DNA from: Zerene cesonia
Lineage: Eukaryota > Arthropoda > Insecta > Lepidoptera > Pieridae
NCBI RefSeq assembly: GCF_012273895.1
Contig: NC_052104.1
Coordinates: 1,426,001-1,490,000, forward strand
Length of the DNA: 64,000 nt
Reading direction: 5' to 3'
Positions within the stretch are counted from its first letter, which is position 1, and each line of letters starts with the position of its first letter. A program made the translations under genes and the position numbers. The notes below the pieces were generated by a model. The model was not told the DNA's origin. It made no database searches and was given only the letters and a program-made list of their open reading frames with translations. Of the stretch, positions 12,571 through 27,300 are shown in pieces.

Positions 12571-14317
12571 TCATCTTTAATAATTACTAACATACTACGA
12601 TTTTTTATCACATATGTATATACATCAAAATTTGTATAAAGAAAACGCTTGAAAATTAAATAACCGATTATCATGATCCAATTTGAAATCACGTCGATTC
12701 AGAGATTAAGAGACCTATTTACCAAATGAATTGAACCAATTGCATAATTACGAACACTCTAGAACAGCTGTGATTATAATGAGTCGTCGTCGCATCCGAA
12801 ACGATCCGCGATCATATCATCATTACCAGTAATGACTTTATCATTCCAGCTACCCATATCAATGGTACCTACCTACCTACTATCACGACGTTTTTCCCAT
12901 TCGCTGTGATTAATGTAATGTCTGGTATTAACCGTCTGAATTCAAGAATATTTTCGTGCTATGATTCCGTATATAATTATAATGCGGGGTAGTTTGATTC
13001 ATGCTATCTTGTGAAACCTATGTTATTATCAATTACCGTCTGAAAGGTGACCTCGAATTCGTTAAGGACTACATCACCTCCTCTCAACAACCACCAACAT
13101 CATCATCAACACCACGTTTTCCGACAACATAAACTACTTTTTTAGTGTTCTACAATTGTATGAAACCTGAATGAATACACAGTTAATTTATTGATATCTC
13201 TCTCGTTATTAATGCATGTACAAAAAAAGATAATCAAGCGATCACACAGAACACCAAAGTGTTCTATGTGACATGCGAATGCCCAAATACTATATATATT
13301 CGGAGATAAACATTCATGGAGTTGCAGTATATTTTATCCTTATTTAGAACATAGCAGCATTTAGATAGCAGCATTCACGCGAACAACTAGTATGTAAATG
13401 ATCGAATCATTGCACACGGTAAGCAGTAGGTAACCTCCGTAAATTGTAATTAATTGACCAACCGATTACATAAGCCCTTGCAAAAGTGCATAAACCAGAG
13501 CTGGTTCTCAATGTAACTAACACTCGCTGAGTTTATTGCATTATAAATTGAGACATTGTAAAATACATTTAACTTGCCGTAATTGTTAGGATGGAAAACT
13601 TGTCTTTGCACTATTTTACGCGACACGCCTTTATGCATAAAGTTTGTTTACAAACAACGGTATTATAATTTCAAAAAACGAATATTTACGTCTCTTTCTA
13701 ATGTAAGGGATAGGATTTTTTTCAATTGATTAAATATTCCTGCATATATTATAACAAACAAAAACAACAACGGCATATGTACAACATGCTTTAAACTGTC
13801 AGTTTAAATAGAATTAGGTGAAGTTATTGTAAGAAATCTATCGATATAAAGGGTATGGCAAAAAATCATATTCTGTATATAATAGTTAGTGTTTAGCCAC
13901 AAATTCCGTCTATACTATAGAATAAGAGATGCTGCTAACCATGATGTAAATATTTATTACCAGAAAATTATACATTTGTATCGAACTATTTCATGTGTTA
14001 TTCACACAAGGCAACAATCATATATATATACCAAGCCTAAAATGGTCGAATGAGGCGAATTCTCCGTACAATGCTGCAAGCAAAAATCGCTTTAGTCCAG
14101 CTCTCAACCAAACAAGGAATGTAACCCAGTTACCAGATATTAGTATGTATTCCCACGACTGCTCACCCAACATTCACATGTGCATTGACATTAGCACATT
14201 GTCGTAATCGCCTTCAAAATCATCGCATGTTAAAATTTGTTTGTAATTGTACGAGCATGCAATGTTCCCAAGTTATGCAGTGTGAATTTAATTTGTAGTG
14301 CAGAGACTTGTTCATTA

Positions 14318-14472
14318 CTAGCTTTGCCCGAGGCTTCGCAAGCGTTAATTCAGAGTAGTCTAATAGATATTATACATATAAACCTTCCTCTTGACTCTAT
14401 CTATTAAAAAAGATTTGAGCATACATAGCGACATAGGGACAGAGAAAGCGACTTTGTTATATACAATGTAGT
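14318..14472. mobile_element. CTAGCTTTGCCCGAGGCTT-type short repeat
   Basis: Copy of the 7244-7443 family: CTTCGCAAGCGTTAATTC, CATAGGGACAGAGAAAGCGA and TATACAATGTAGTGAT. Confidence 0.55.
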
Positions 14473-15848
14473 GATCATATTTCAAACGTTTTCTGCAAGC
14501 GTGGTCGCTGGCAGACAGATAACAGACGGATAAGTAACATTGCGTTAATATTATTGATGTAATTCACGAAACACATACATTTTAAAATTAGTAGATTATA
14601 TGGATAATTCGAGCTGATGATTCAGTCATATAATTGTTATTTTATGTGAAAATACCTTGAGCGAACGGATGAACGGATCTTCCGCTATCCGTCCGATAAG
14701 TATCCGTCCGATGACTCAAAAATAAGAAAAAAAACCTTTGATAAATTTAATAGGGTCATATGTTTCAGGTAACGATCCGACGATTCTCAAAAATATAAAA
14801 TTTAATTATGTTGTGCCCGTTTTTAAATTATGAACAACCCCTTTTACACGATGATAAAAGATTTATCAAGATCTCTTAAAGACGTTTAAATTATTTAAAT
14901 TGTTTTTTTCTGGATATTTTATTTAAAAAGGTACCAAAATTTAATGATGTTTCTTGAAATTTTCACAAAATTCAAAGTACATAAGAAGCAATGTTGTGTG
15001 CGCTTGTGTGAGTTAAATTAAGTAATAAAAAAAAACAGTTACAGCGTAGCGTATAAAGAAGTACGTATATGAATTGGGGCAGATATTTATTGTTATATAT
15101 TTGTTCTTTGATTATTATTTTTAAATAGAAAGAACAAAAAGGTCGCATCTGTTTCATTAAACCTTTTGGTTCATGTGGAATTTGTTGTTCTGAAATCAAA
15201 ATTAGGCCGAGAATGTGATGTTTCAACGACTCCATTGTACACAAAACACAATATCTTGAATGACAACAAAAAAACGCACTAAACGATTATCAAGCCGCTG
15301 CACTCACGAGTCATCAAATATTATGCGAAATCAACAAAAGAAATTTCTAGAACGCAGCGCATTTTGACGTTTCAGCGATATGATATGATTCAGATGACAT
15401 ACTTATAAATGCATGCGACACCGAATAAGTTAACAATTCGATTCGGCAATATAGAACTTTGGTATGTGACAATTGTCCATGTGTACTTGATTGATTTAGT
15501 TAAATCTTTAGTATTAACTAGATCTACGAATAGATAATTAGAGAATATTTACATTTATACTGCATTTATATTTTATTCAGTACCAAAATGGAGTCCTACA
15601 ACATGCAGTAATGATGGAAAATCCATTTTTCACACCGAACCATATATCACTCCGATGAGTACCTTCAACAAAGTTTCTGCGTAACATTGAGTCATATTTA
15701 AGGACATGTCTATGAAATTACTTTGCCCTCGTCCCAGTCTTAGAAGCATCTTTTTGATTTTAATATATTGAACAATCGGTCGACAATTTTTTGTCGTTCA
15801 CTTATGCTTAAACATCCTACTAATCCTATCCTACTACTATACTACTAA

Positions 15849-16048
15849 TCCTACTAATATTATAAATGCGAAAGTTTGTAAGGATGTTTGTGCGTTTGTT
15901 GCTCTTTCAAGCAAAAACAACTGAAACGATTGCAATGAAATTTGGTAAATAGATAGCTGGACAACTGGAATAACATAAAGGCTACTTTCTATCCCGATAT
16001 TCCTACGAGATACGGAATTACGCGGGTGAAACCGCGGGGCGCAGCTAG
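15849..16048 (+). mobile_element. Helitron-like element, 200 bp
   Basis: Same family as 12003-12202: TC start, CTAG end before T, with intact 3' hairpin CGCGG-GTGAAA-CCGCG followed by GGCGCAGCTAG. Preceded by a short run of duplicated CCTACTA units. Confidence 0.75.
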
Positions 16049-17741
16049 TCATCTATAGAAATATAATTAAAGCAATTGTATACACGCACAGATTTAATAG
16101 TAATGAACTACGTGAACTAATAGCAGTTAAACAGACAGTCTGAACACATAGTGTCCGTAATTACTGGTGATAGAGGCTTGTGATGTACACTACTTTATGA
16201 CCTAAAATCAAAAAGTGTCAATTCATTAATATTCCTATTGAATAATTCCAAAAAAACAAAACAAAAAAAAAAAACAGATAAACCGAAAGGAAAACATACA
16301 AATACCGCAGCAGTAAAACCCGACGATGGCCGTATCCCTATAGCGGTGAAGTCGACCGGAACATCTGAACGACGATTTTCTTTAGTCACGTTCCGTTACT
16401 GGGAATTTAACTGTTGTTTACCCGCCTTACGAGCGGGAAGTCCCAGAGCTTCGGACAACAGCAATACATTTTACGTTTTAGATGCATACAATACAATAAT
16501 AAATGCAAAAGAAATTCTGTTTAATTTTACAGTCGTCATATTATATATGGAGCTGTTTTTGATTTAAACATACGTTTAAAATATTCCTAATTCAAAAACA
16601 ACCTAGAACCTGTTTTTGCAAGACTATCTGTCTGGTTTAGATTTGGATCATTTCTAAGTGACTAATTTTTATTTAGCTCCAATCCAGCCTTTAATAGGCA
16701 ATACAAATTTCCTTTGCGTTTTCGTGTAATAATCATGCACCATTAAGATTGCCCGAAATATTTCATCAATAACTAACTTATATACTCGTATATCATATTA
16801 TAGTTAATACGTTTCGCAATATTAAAATGTTTGTACCTACATCTTTATAAAGCGATTTGCGCATATTACGTCGCAGCTTAAATATTTCAACTTAGGTACG
16901 AAATTCTAGAAAATTCCAATACCGTATGAGCAGTAGGAAATATTATAAATTTCTTCTACTACGTGGTTGAGGCTCATTTGAAACTAACCTTTAACTAGTA
17001 GTCGCGCCGTGGATAAACAAGGGCGTTTCCACCCACAACTTCTTACGTTAAAAAAAAGAGTTATTTATGCAGTTCTTTGACACTTCGCCTACTCTATTCT
17101 ATTTTGGTACGCTTTACAATCTGAAGGACGATTTGATGAGTCTAATAGCTATGCCCTAGGTAAGATTATCAGATAAAAATGAGCTTATATAAAAAACATA
17201 CCTATTAAAAAAGATTGAAATAAAACTAATGCAATCAAAATAAATAATAACTGACTCTGACCACTGACCACCGTCCTAGTTAAATACTGAGGTTCGCTAG
17301 TCGACGGTCTTCTCCCTTAATACATTACAAAAAGTTTATATAAATATGTAGTTACTAGATTGAAAAGAATGTATAACATTTTTTTCTCGATGATTCCTTT
17401 TTTATATAAAGGCCATATTTTTCAACACAAAAATGTATTTATTCCCTGGCGAATGATAGTGATGTATTTTCCAACACACTATTGGAATTCCCTTCTCTAA
17501 TAATAATTAGGTATTATTATTTATAATTTAAATGAAGTAGTATATATTAGCAAAATATAATAGTAGATACAGGCAGATAGTTTAGCAAAAAATTTGATAC
17601 TATTGTTTTGTGTTTTGGTTTGAATCTCATTATACAAATAAGATTCAGGAAAATGACCCATCAATTACTATAAATTATAATGCATAAGAAAAATCCAACT
17701 AGCAGTAGAAGCAGGAATAATATATGTTTTACACACATTCT

Positions 17742-18741
17742 NNNNNNNNNNNNNNNNNNNNNNNNNNNNNNNNNNNNNNNNNNNNNNNNNNNNNNNNNNN
17801 NNNNNNNNNNNNNNNNNNNNNNNNNNNNNNNNNNNNNNNNNNNNNNNNNNNNNNNNNNNNNNNNNNNNNNNNNNNNNNNNNNNNNNNNNNNNNNNNNNNN
17901 NNNNNNNNNNNNNNNNNNNNNNNNNNNNNNNNNNNNNNNNNNNNNNNNNNNNNNNNNNNNNNNNNNNNNNNNNNNNNNNNNNNNNNNNNNNNNNNNNNNN
18001 NNNNNNNNNNNNNNNNNNNNNNNNNNNNNNNNNNNNNNNNNNNNNNNNNNNNNNNNNNNNNNNNNNNNNNNNNNNNNNNNNNNNNNNNNNNNNNNNNNNN
18101 NNNNNNNNNNNNNNNNNNNNNNNNNNNNNNNNNNNNNNNNNNNNNNNNNNNNNNNNNNNNNNNNNNNNNNNNNNNNNNNNNNNNNNNNNNNNNNNNNNNN
18201 NNNNNNNNNNNNNNNNNNNNNNNNNNNNNNNNNNNNNNNNNNNNNNNNNNNNNNNNNNNNNNNNNNNNNNNNNNNNNNNNNNNNNNNNNNNNNNNNNNNN
18301 NNNNNNNNNNNNNNNNNNNNNNNNNNNNNNNNNNNNNNNNNNNNNNNNNNNNNNNNNNNNNNNNNNNNNNNNNNNNNNNNNNNNNNNNNNNNNNNNNNNN
18401 NNNNNNNNNNNNNNNNNNNNNNNNNNNNNNNNNNNNNNNNNNNNNNNNNNNNNNNNNNNNNNNNNNNNNNNNNNNNNNNNNNNNNNNNNNNNNNNNNNNN
18501 NNNNNNNNNNNNNNNNNNNNNNNNNNNNNNNNNNNNNNNNNNNNNNNNNNNNNNNNNNNNNNNNNNNNNNNNNNNNNNNNNNNNNNNNNNNNNNNNNNNN
18601 NNNNNNNNNNNNNNNNNNNNNNNNNNNNNNNNNNNNNNNNNNNNNNNNNNNNNNNNNNNNNNNNNNNNNNNNNNNNNNNNNNNNNNNNNNNNNNNNNNNN
18701 NNNNNNNNNNNNNNNNNNNNNNNNNNNNNNNNNNNNNNNNN
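17742..18741. other. Assembly gap 1 (1000 N)
   Basis: Exactly 1000 N, a placeholder length. Long open frames drawn across it are artefacts. Confidence 0.99.
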
Positions 18742-18820
18742 TTATTTATTTTGAATATTTATTGTTTTTATTTTGTTTTTGTGTGTGCAATAAAGTGTTT
18801 TATTATTATTATTATTATTC
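18742..18820 (+). mobile_element. Probable LINE 3' end next to gap 1
   Basis: The sequence leaving the gap reads TGTGTGTGCAATAAAGTGTT then (ATT)n, the usual 3' end of a lepidopteran non-LTR element. The body of that element probably lies in the gap at 17742-18741. Confidence 0.45.
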
Positions 18821-19665
18821 TTTAACTAAACACACCTTCCGCATAACGTATGCTTGGTACTGACGTCACGAAGCGAGATAATTAACTCGCGTATAAATAA
18901 TCTGTTTGTCCACTTGTTAAACGGTCGTTAATCTGACTGGTGTTAATGGAAAGCGTATAGATGATTATATTAATCTTTGACACAACGTTTACGTAAGTTA
19001 TAATTAAATATACACTTCTAAACAATTATTAAACGACACTGCATACTTGAAGACAAGAAACCATATCGAATCTGTAAGATTGAGCTTTTTCGTTAACACA
19101 TTTTGCGCGTTAGGTGCTCCTGGCAATGCTGTAAAACAAATAGATCCTTCTTAATTACATGTACGGCCAGGCATTAGCAACAAAGATTCATAACGTTGCT
19201 ATCCTAGTAGTTCGAACTCCTACACAGACCCATAATAAGGTATAACCAACGAGTATCATCAGAGCGATCAATATTATTCACCCACGAATCAACTGTTGAC
19301 CACAATTTGCTTAAGAGGACGATCCCATAGGTGTGCAAACCGGTAATCTCCGGTCCACACGGCGTCACATCACCGCGAACTGGTATGCTAATGGACTGGT
19401 GGTTGTAGACCATTACCCGATCGTATCGATCGCACACGAATACGCTTTCCGCGTACATATATCATTAACGTATCATTATATCATATCATGACTATGAATA
19501 GTTTACAAGTTTAGTAATCTGTTGCAATTGCTCACCAACTATAGTAAAGCATTTCTGTGTCCTGTTTTAATCAAAATAAATAAATATTCATGGAAGTGAT
19601 GTTCTTAAAAAACTTGTGATTAGAATGCAAAGGTCAAAAAAAATAAGTTAGTCAAAGTCATAACT

Positions 19666-19815
19666 CAAACTCAAACATTTATTTATTCAATTAGACTTCT
19701 TTTAAAACCATTCCAACCTTCAATCGTCATTACGTTACATAGTTTTAACATTTACCACCGGTTCGGAGAGTAGTTTCTACACAGAAGAACCTGCAAGAAA
19801 CTCTGTAGTCTGTGA
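19666..19815. mobile_element. Interspersed repeat with ACCACCGGTTCGG motif
   Basis: CAAACTCAAACATTTATTTA, TTAGACTTCTTTTAAAACC, TTTACCACCGGTTCGGAGAG and ACCTGCAAGAAACTCTGTAG match a very common lepidopteran repeat, probably a non-LTR tail. Confidence 0.55.
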
Positions 19816-22800
19816 ACACAATTTCGGACGCAATAAAACTGTAGAATTACATGATCTCAGCTATTATATGCAGTCTGGGACTTTGTAAGAGATTATAATA
19901 CTTATAAGGTTATAAGAGAGAGAAGAGGTATGAATCAGAGCTATACTATTCTAACAAATGCCGCAATCAATAGTTAAATATAACAAAGGTATGGCATTAC
20001 ATCATGGTTCGCGATTATATACGACTATGTTCTTACAATTAAGTCTAGTCAGTGTCCGGTTCAAATGGGAATTAATTGCAGATTTATCAAAACAGTACAA
20101 TTAGAATTTCCGTGTAGGTAATGTTGTGAATTCCAACTACACCCACGAACAATAAACGGGGCCTATTAAGTTAATTTACATCTATTCACCAGAGTAAGGC
20201 CAGAATTTATATGAAAATAATTACCAAAAATATATCATGGTACGTAAAATTAGTTCATAGGTGTACGTCGACTTAGAATCGATCAGTTTTCATAGTTTAA
20301 ACACTGTTTTATGATGTCCTACATTCCTTGAACTATCGTCTTCTGACAAGAGATTACGTTTAAGACACATGGCATTGTCAAATACAATAACCTGTAGGGT
20401 TACAATGACGTCTTAAAGCAGGAGTAAATCCACCGCTATGACGTATTAAAACAGCAGTGATACCACCTGGTATTTATAGTTCGATGAATCTAACTCAATA
20501 TAATGGCTAGTGATTATCGTATTCTCGATAATTATAACTTCCACTCCAAATATGGAGGTATTATTACCAGTAAGCCATTAGAAAAAGGCTTTTAATTATA
20601 ATAACGCGTGTATATCTCACAGGATAAAGACGTTAATATAGAAGCGGAATCTATTACTAACGTTCCAAATAGTTCCGGCTTGCATGCAAATTAGCAACAG
20701 GCAGCAGCGGTGTGCCTGGCGACATTTAAATCAACTGGTTTATAATTTGGAAGAATATTTAAATGCGTGATGCGATCTTATTTAGTTGAGACACTTCGAA
20801 ACGATTAATAAGAGGAAACACGATAGATACCAAAGATAGCAGGACGAAAATTAAATTTATAACGGTGCAGAGATATGTACCGTATACAGCAATCTCGGTC
20901 ATACCCAGTGTATATCACTCGGATGATCTTGCATACTTCTTTTAACGCTTTATCATCGAGCTTATTACGTGTGTAACATATAGAACCTCCATCTCGTACG
21001 TTGTAATTTTCGCAACGTTATCTGATGTCACCGTCTCGATATAGCAGATGGTAGGTACGAATTTTAGGTTAATTCATTTGAGCTCCGGCCATTAGGACTA
21101 CTATGTTTTATACATGAAGACATTTAAGTTCGTTATTGTGGTACATGCGAATGGTAAACCTTTAATAATTGAATGTTCACTGTATATACAAGAATTATAA
21201 GTACCCATGGGTTTGGGTAGGATAATTTTTAGAGGATAGAAAATGTCCAAAAAATGTTATTCTATCGCATATCTAGAGTTCGTATGTATAGTCCAAGAAA
21301 TAAGGAGTTTTACCTACAAAATCATCGAACAGTACCGAGTTAAGCAAAAGGACCAATTCCCTACGCAATATATTTTAATTAAGGCGACCAGCTACGTTTA
21401 ACTTCGTCAAAGTAAAGCAAATAAAGTTGAAATGGCTTGTTTGTGAGCACTCTAATTACTATACCAGGCTTCGATTTTTTTGTATTATCAATTAGTTTTT
21501 TCACGCAAATTGAATAGAAAGCACGTATTTGTGTTATTATTACATACGGAGGGTACGGTAGTGCCCCTGCCGTGCCAACCTTATAAAAAAAGCGGCACGG
21601 TCATACCATCTCTTTCGGTTGCCGTTGCCGTACTATCGTCCCTCTATAATTGCGTTGTGATTTAAAATACAATTAATTCTTCTTAAAAAGAAAACGAAAA
21701 CTTTACAAGCTCAGAACAGAAAATATTACAATATAAAGGGTACCTGCATCAAAACTCGAATAATATATTAACAACAACGACAATAGCCCAACAAATACAG
21801 ACGCAACAAACGTGTAAACATGAGACAATATAATCTCCAACAATCTATCAGGATGCGAAGCGGACTCCAATCCGATAGCATTACAATTCCGCGCAGGTGT
21901 ATCCTTGAGATAGCTCCGACGAAGCAGACAGCGTAAGATCTAAAGCCTGTCTGAGGTGACGCTCGCGCGACAGAACACGCGACATCACACACGAGTTTAA
22001 AACTTTAAAGTGAACTCCTCATATTACTTTCGAATATTATTCAGATCTTTGCGATAGAGGTATATACCAAAAAAAAAAACCTTTTTCGTTGAAAGTATTT
22101 TATTATTCATGAATAAGACTTGATATTTTATTAAACAATAATTTATTATTTGTTTTGGACACTATTTTTAAGTTATTTCAAAAATAACGTCTTCTATTTC
22201 TAACTTCTAAACATTGCAAACAAACATTGTATTGTACTAAGAATAGACAGAAGTAGTACCTACTTCTACATTAATTCTACTCATGTTTTACAAAACTAAA
22301 TCATTATGACCCTAGAAAAACCAAAGAATACCACAATTATAGTTTGCAACACTTCTAATAATCATCACTGAGTCCTTCATATTATTACTCGATAAAATGA
22401 CTTGCATGTACAAACAGCTGCAACCCGCGTCCTCCAATTAAATACCGATTCGGTTTTTACACAGCCCGCTCGGCTATCAATCGATGAATTGAACCGGTAC
22501 GTTACACAAGACGAAACGGTCATTTTAGCTCAACTTACTTGCCTACGATTAATATAGCTGAGATTGCGAGACCTATAATTATTATGAAGCAATTTCAACG
22601 AAGAAAATATGACCGAAACGTTTTATCCTTGATAAAATCTCTTGCGCCAAATTTCAATATGTATATTGTAAGTTATTGATTTATCTATCATCTGTAGGTA
22701 AGCATTATAGTATAGTGGCCGTGGCACCATAAGTTTATAAGAAGTCTAAAAAATAAAACATATCTATCTTTTTAAAAATATGGTACTACTATAGCCGCAT

Positions 22801-24156
22801 AAGCATTGTTTCAATCTTTCTCCATCAAAGCTAAGTAAATATTTGGAAGATTATTAACCCGGCTAAGTGATCGATAAATAGCTACATACGGTCAAGCCCG
22901 TTTCATTCACCTTAATAGCATTGACCTTTGAAAGGCTGACGATCTTTATACAAATTGTGGAAAATTGAATAAAAAAAAAATTAACGAATTAGGCAATAAA
23001 ACCTAAACTCCTTTGAGTGTACTTGAGTGGTTCAACTTTTCCTGAATCACGCACGAATTCATAAAACTTTGGAAACTTCTGCGTTCTCTTCAAGTTCGTA
23101 AGTCTTCAGCACTTTTACCAGCGCAAGCCTTTATATACAACTTCAATTATTTTAAGTCCATATCTACGGTAGCTAGATATAAGGCAATCAATATCCGATA
23201 GAGTTCCCAGCCACACTGAGACTGTGCGGCCAATCTCACGTTCTATTGACCTTAACAGCGGTACGTTTAACGCCCTCTTGGGAACTTAGTAATCTATGAT
23301 GCTATCCTACTTTCGTTATAAATTTATTATGAGATTTTCATATTTAATTCACTAACGGTGAAGCGAAACTTATAGTGATAATTTGAAAGACATGGCGTAC
23401 GAATTGCATAACTACAAAGTATTATACACAGATACAATATTTTCTTTAAATTGCCAATTTTAGTTCAGTTTCGTTCCCAATAATAGCAATAAACAGTCGA
23501 CTTCGAACGTAAGAATCCACACAACATTTCTCATTATCAACCTTTCTGTGCAAAACTCGTCACTATACATTATGTTAGAAATTATTAAAGCATTCCGAGA
23601 TGAAATTTGCTATTCGCCTTTGGGAAACGGAGCTGGAATTTCCCTCTGGAGTTACAATATTGAGCGGAAACATGAGCTTTATTATGTAACTCAGAATATC
23701 AAATATGAAGGTACTAGGTAATACGTATCTCTTATCATGATCTTTATGTATGTATTTACACCCCTCGCAAGGTGAAACATTTTCATCGAAAACCTCTACA
23801 TTATATGTTGCTGTTTCTTTAACTTGTGCATTGAATTAAGAAGCAGTCCAGAACGTTTTACTCAAAGACTTAAATGCTGTCTAATAGATAGTCTTATGAC
23901 CAGAAAACACGTACTTCAACGTATAGAGGTTTTCTTCAAATGATTCTAACTATCTATTCATAAGTCAGTATCGATTCGTGCCGCCAGCTATAAAGCGGAG
24001 ATTTTTGACGGCCAATTACACACAAGTCCCTTGGAATTGTTATTGCATCGTTATTTGATTTCATGGCCCCCTAGACTGTAGCAAACGTTTTATTGCAACG
24101 ATATGCTATTATGTATTTGTATTGATTCGTGTCTATCTCTCAAATATATTTTGAAT

Positions 24157-24320
24157 GTGGGAGTCGAACACGCTTCGCACGAGTTAGACAAACATGCACC
24201 GGGTAAGTTACCACACCTCCACACAAGATCGGGATGATATAGTAGGATGCAAATGCTGACGTGTTTCTTATGGTGAGTCGGAAACTGGATTGCCATATCC
24301 TTTTCATCACCTTTTTTTAC
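24157..24320 (+). mobile_element. SINE 5' half, diverged
   Basis: GGGAGTCGAACACGCTTCGC, CACCGGGTAAGTTACCACAC and GTTTCTTATGGTGAGTCGG correspond to the first half of 51042-51398. The tail is missing. Confidence 0.55.
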
Positions 24321-27300
24321 AGTACAGCATAAGTACATTAAGGCGAATGTTAGTAAAAGAGGCTGTTTATAGATGTGTTATATGTATATGTTAATTTCAT
24401 GAACTGCCCATAGAAGCTGCACCGAATAATAATAATAATAACAATGTAGGCTTTACTTTACACGAGAACCAAAACTCATAAACTAATTTACGACGCAAAA
24501 ACTGAACTAAAAGCGAACTTATTTCATTAGCGGGATGACAACGCGCAGCGCATTCAATTTGTAGCGTGAGCGTATGTGATGAATCTCTGAGTACGTGCTT
24601 CTATGAATTTTTAACGTCGACAGGAATTTTTATTACAGTCTAAATATATTGCTCAAGTGTTATTCTTTTCATAATAAACACTTATTGTTGTATGCCTAAA
24701 TATACTTAAAAGCATGCATTCAAACATAACCTTTATTAAAGATATACTTAAGTACACATTTTTTACGTTTACATGCTCATGTAAACGAATCACAAAAGAT
24801 TTTTAACTCATTGTGCAAGACTCGTATATCTACTTAATATTACACAATATTCTTCAAGAGTAGTTTTAATTTGATTAATATACACGCGACGCGAAGAAAA
24901 ATGAATACGACACGGATTACGACTGGGATAACATTATATTTTAAATTCAAACCATGACTCGAATGTAGCAACATACCCGCAATTTTTGAAATTTCTAAAC
25001 TATTAAAACGCACTATCTGTAACCCGCAGTATCAATCGAGTGGTACCAAAACAAAAAAGCATCCTGTGTTAATCTAGACTAGGGTCTATCTGTGTAATAA
25101 ATTTTACATAGATGTAATTTATATAAACTCACGAGTCTTAGCGTGCAAAACTAACAAACATCCATACATTCTTACAAACGTTCGTGTTTAAATACTAGTA
25201 GGATTATCTCTAATCCATAAGGAAAAAATAATCGTTACAGCTTTCATTGGCCTTGTTGCGCGTCATTTCATGTGTAACGCCGCAACCTCGAGCGACACTC
25301 TTCTAAGTTCTAACGCTAGATTTGTTCGCGTTGAAACCTGGTTACTAAAACTAGGTTACCTATCACCTCAATCTCGCGTACAAGTACACACTCGAGTGAG
25401 TGGCTGGCTAGTGGCTGCAAGTTAAGCGGGTTCTACAAATAAGTACCTATATATGTAACGTGTCAGGTAAATTTAAGATGTTAATAAAATATGAAGCAGG
25501 GGCAAATTTATGAGCCTTACATCGAATAAAGGGTAACTACAAACACAAATTTAAAGATACTTAATGCTATGCTTAACTATCGTAGAATATAACGGTCAAA
25601 AGTCATGATCTCATGGTTTTGAGCTATAAGGGCGTCATTTGTACAATTTTCCTTTTTCGTACAAATAGGTCCAATATCGGAAATACTCGTATGTTGTGTT
25701 GTGTTGTATGTGTCGCTTTTTCTTAACGTCTAAAATCTGTTTTTTTTGTGATTTCATCATAATTTAGGCGGCAGAACAGAGAGTTCACCTGATGAAAAGT
25801 GAAACCCGCCTACGACGTGTGCACAACGTCACGTCGGCTTGTACTTATTATTCTGTCGTTAGGGACATCGCGAATGTGCTACCGGCCTTTAACGAATGAA
25901 ATTGTGAGTAGTGATCGTTATTAGCTTGTTTATTTAGTAGAATCCAATTATGATAAAACAGAAAACAATGCGTGTAGCTCTTTTTAAATTATTCAACCAC
26001 AAATACACATAAACTAACTTTAAAAGGCAATAACATAAAATTGTATATAGAAATAATACGAAACAACAATTGCAAACACATAAATCTAACAACCGAAGCA
26101 TTCCGACCTTAGCATAATGGCAAAGGTAATTTTATGAACAGAAATACCTGATTTGTATTAGAATAATATTTGTAGAGCAATCCTAGTTACGTATTAGCAC
26201 CACCACCACCAAACCAAACCACCAAAACCTTTCTTACGGTTCCTTTCTTGCCTGCCTATACTGAAAACTAAAAAATAAATATGTGGAAGAACAAATTCCT
26301 GAAAAAAATCAAAAGTATAAAACACTTAGAAATTTGTAAATTTTGCAAGAAACAGATTGAAGTTTCCATAACTTCCAGAACGTTATTATTGTCTTTTTTC
26401 TGAATCTATGAGTTTAAAAACCCATCAACTGTACATACAACGCGATAATTATTTGCAAACAACGTATATATTTGTCCTTACATTTAAGTGACCTCGTAGC
26501 GCGGCAGAGCAAGCAATGGAGCAGGTGGGCTACCTCGTATATAAATGGGCACCACTATTCATAAACACTAACAACGATGATAGTGTCGCAAGTGCTTTGA
26601 CGTTATCTTATAAATACAAACTCGTGTGTCTATATAAATATTCTAGCATAAAATCTAGCATACCCATGTAACCCCTCTTTGCAACATATTTCATTGCACT
26701 CCGCGGTCCTATGGCCTTTGATCGTATCGTGACGTCGTATATAATATAGCCTTATAACTGTCATCGATAAATGGACTATAAAATACGAAAAGAATTTATG
26801 AATTCGTACCAATAGGTCGTGAGTCAAACATATAAGATTTATAGAATACGCCGGATTATTTAAAACCTACATACATACATAACTTCCTCTTTACTTGAAT
26901 TAATAATAATAATAATCTCTTTATTTGTTCTTAATGTGTACAAAAAAGATGATAGCTTATCACACATCACACAGCCACAAATTGGCATACAAAACTCTTA
27001 ACAACGACATTCGAAACCTTCAGCTAACAGATTGTAAGGCACAAATACATATGACCATAAGCAATCAACGAGGGCACTATACTCGTGCGCAAAGTCAATA
27101 TGGAATCGCAGAGCGAGCGGTCACGGCCACCACTTGACGACTTATTAATTTATAGAATCGATAATAATGTGTGATTTGTGTACGTTGCTGTGTTGACTGC
27201 CTCATACTGGGGTAAGTGTTCCATTCCATTCGAGTTCCATCCCATCATCCAATACGCTTCACTTTAAGAGTTTCTACAAACAAAGTTGAAAACTGACTTC

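Noticed and set aside
16238..16567. Plus-strand open frame of 109 codons
   Set aside because: Begins in a poly-A/Lys stretch and has no splice sites or similarity I recognise; the opposite strand is equally open.
17680..18863. Two long open frames of about 380 codons
   Set aside because: They exist only because N runs contain no stops; real flanking sequence is under 50 codons.
19204..19458. Minus-strand open frame of 84 codons with mixed composition
   Set aside because: It reads rather like protein (VFVCDRYDRVMVYNHQS) but has no recognised domain, no promoter or splice context, and no partner exon. Not called as a gene; worth a translated search.
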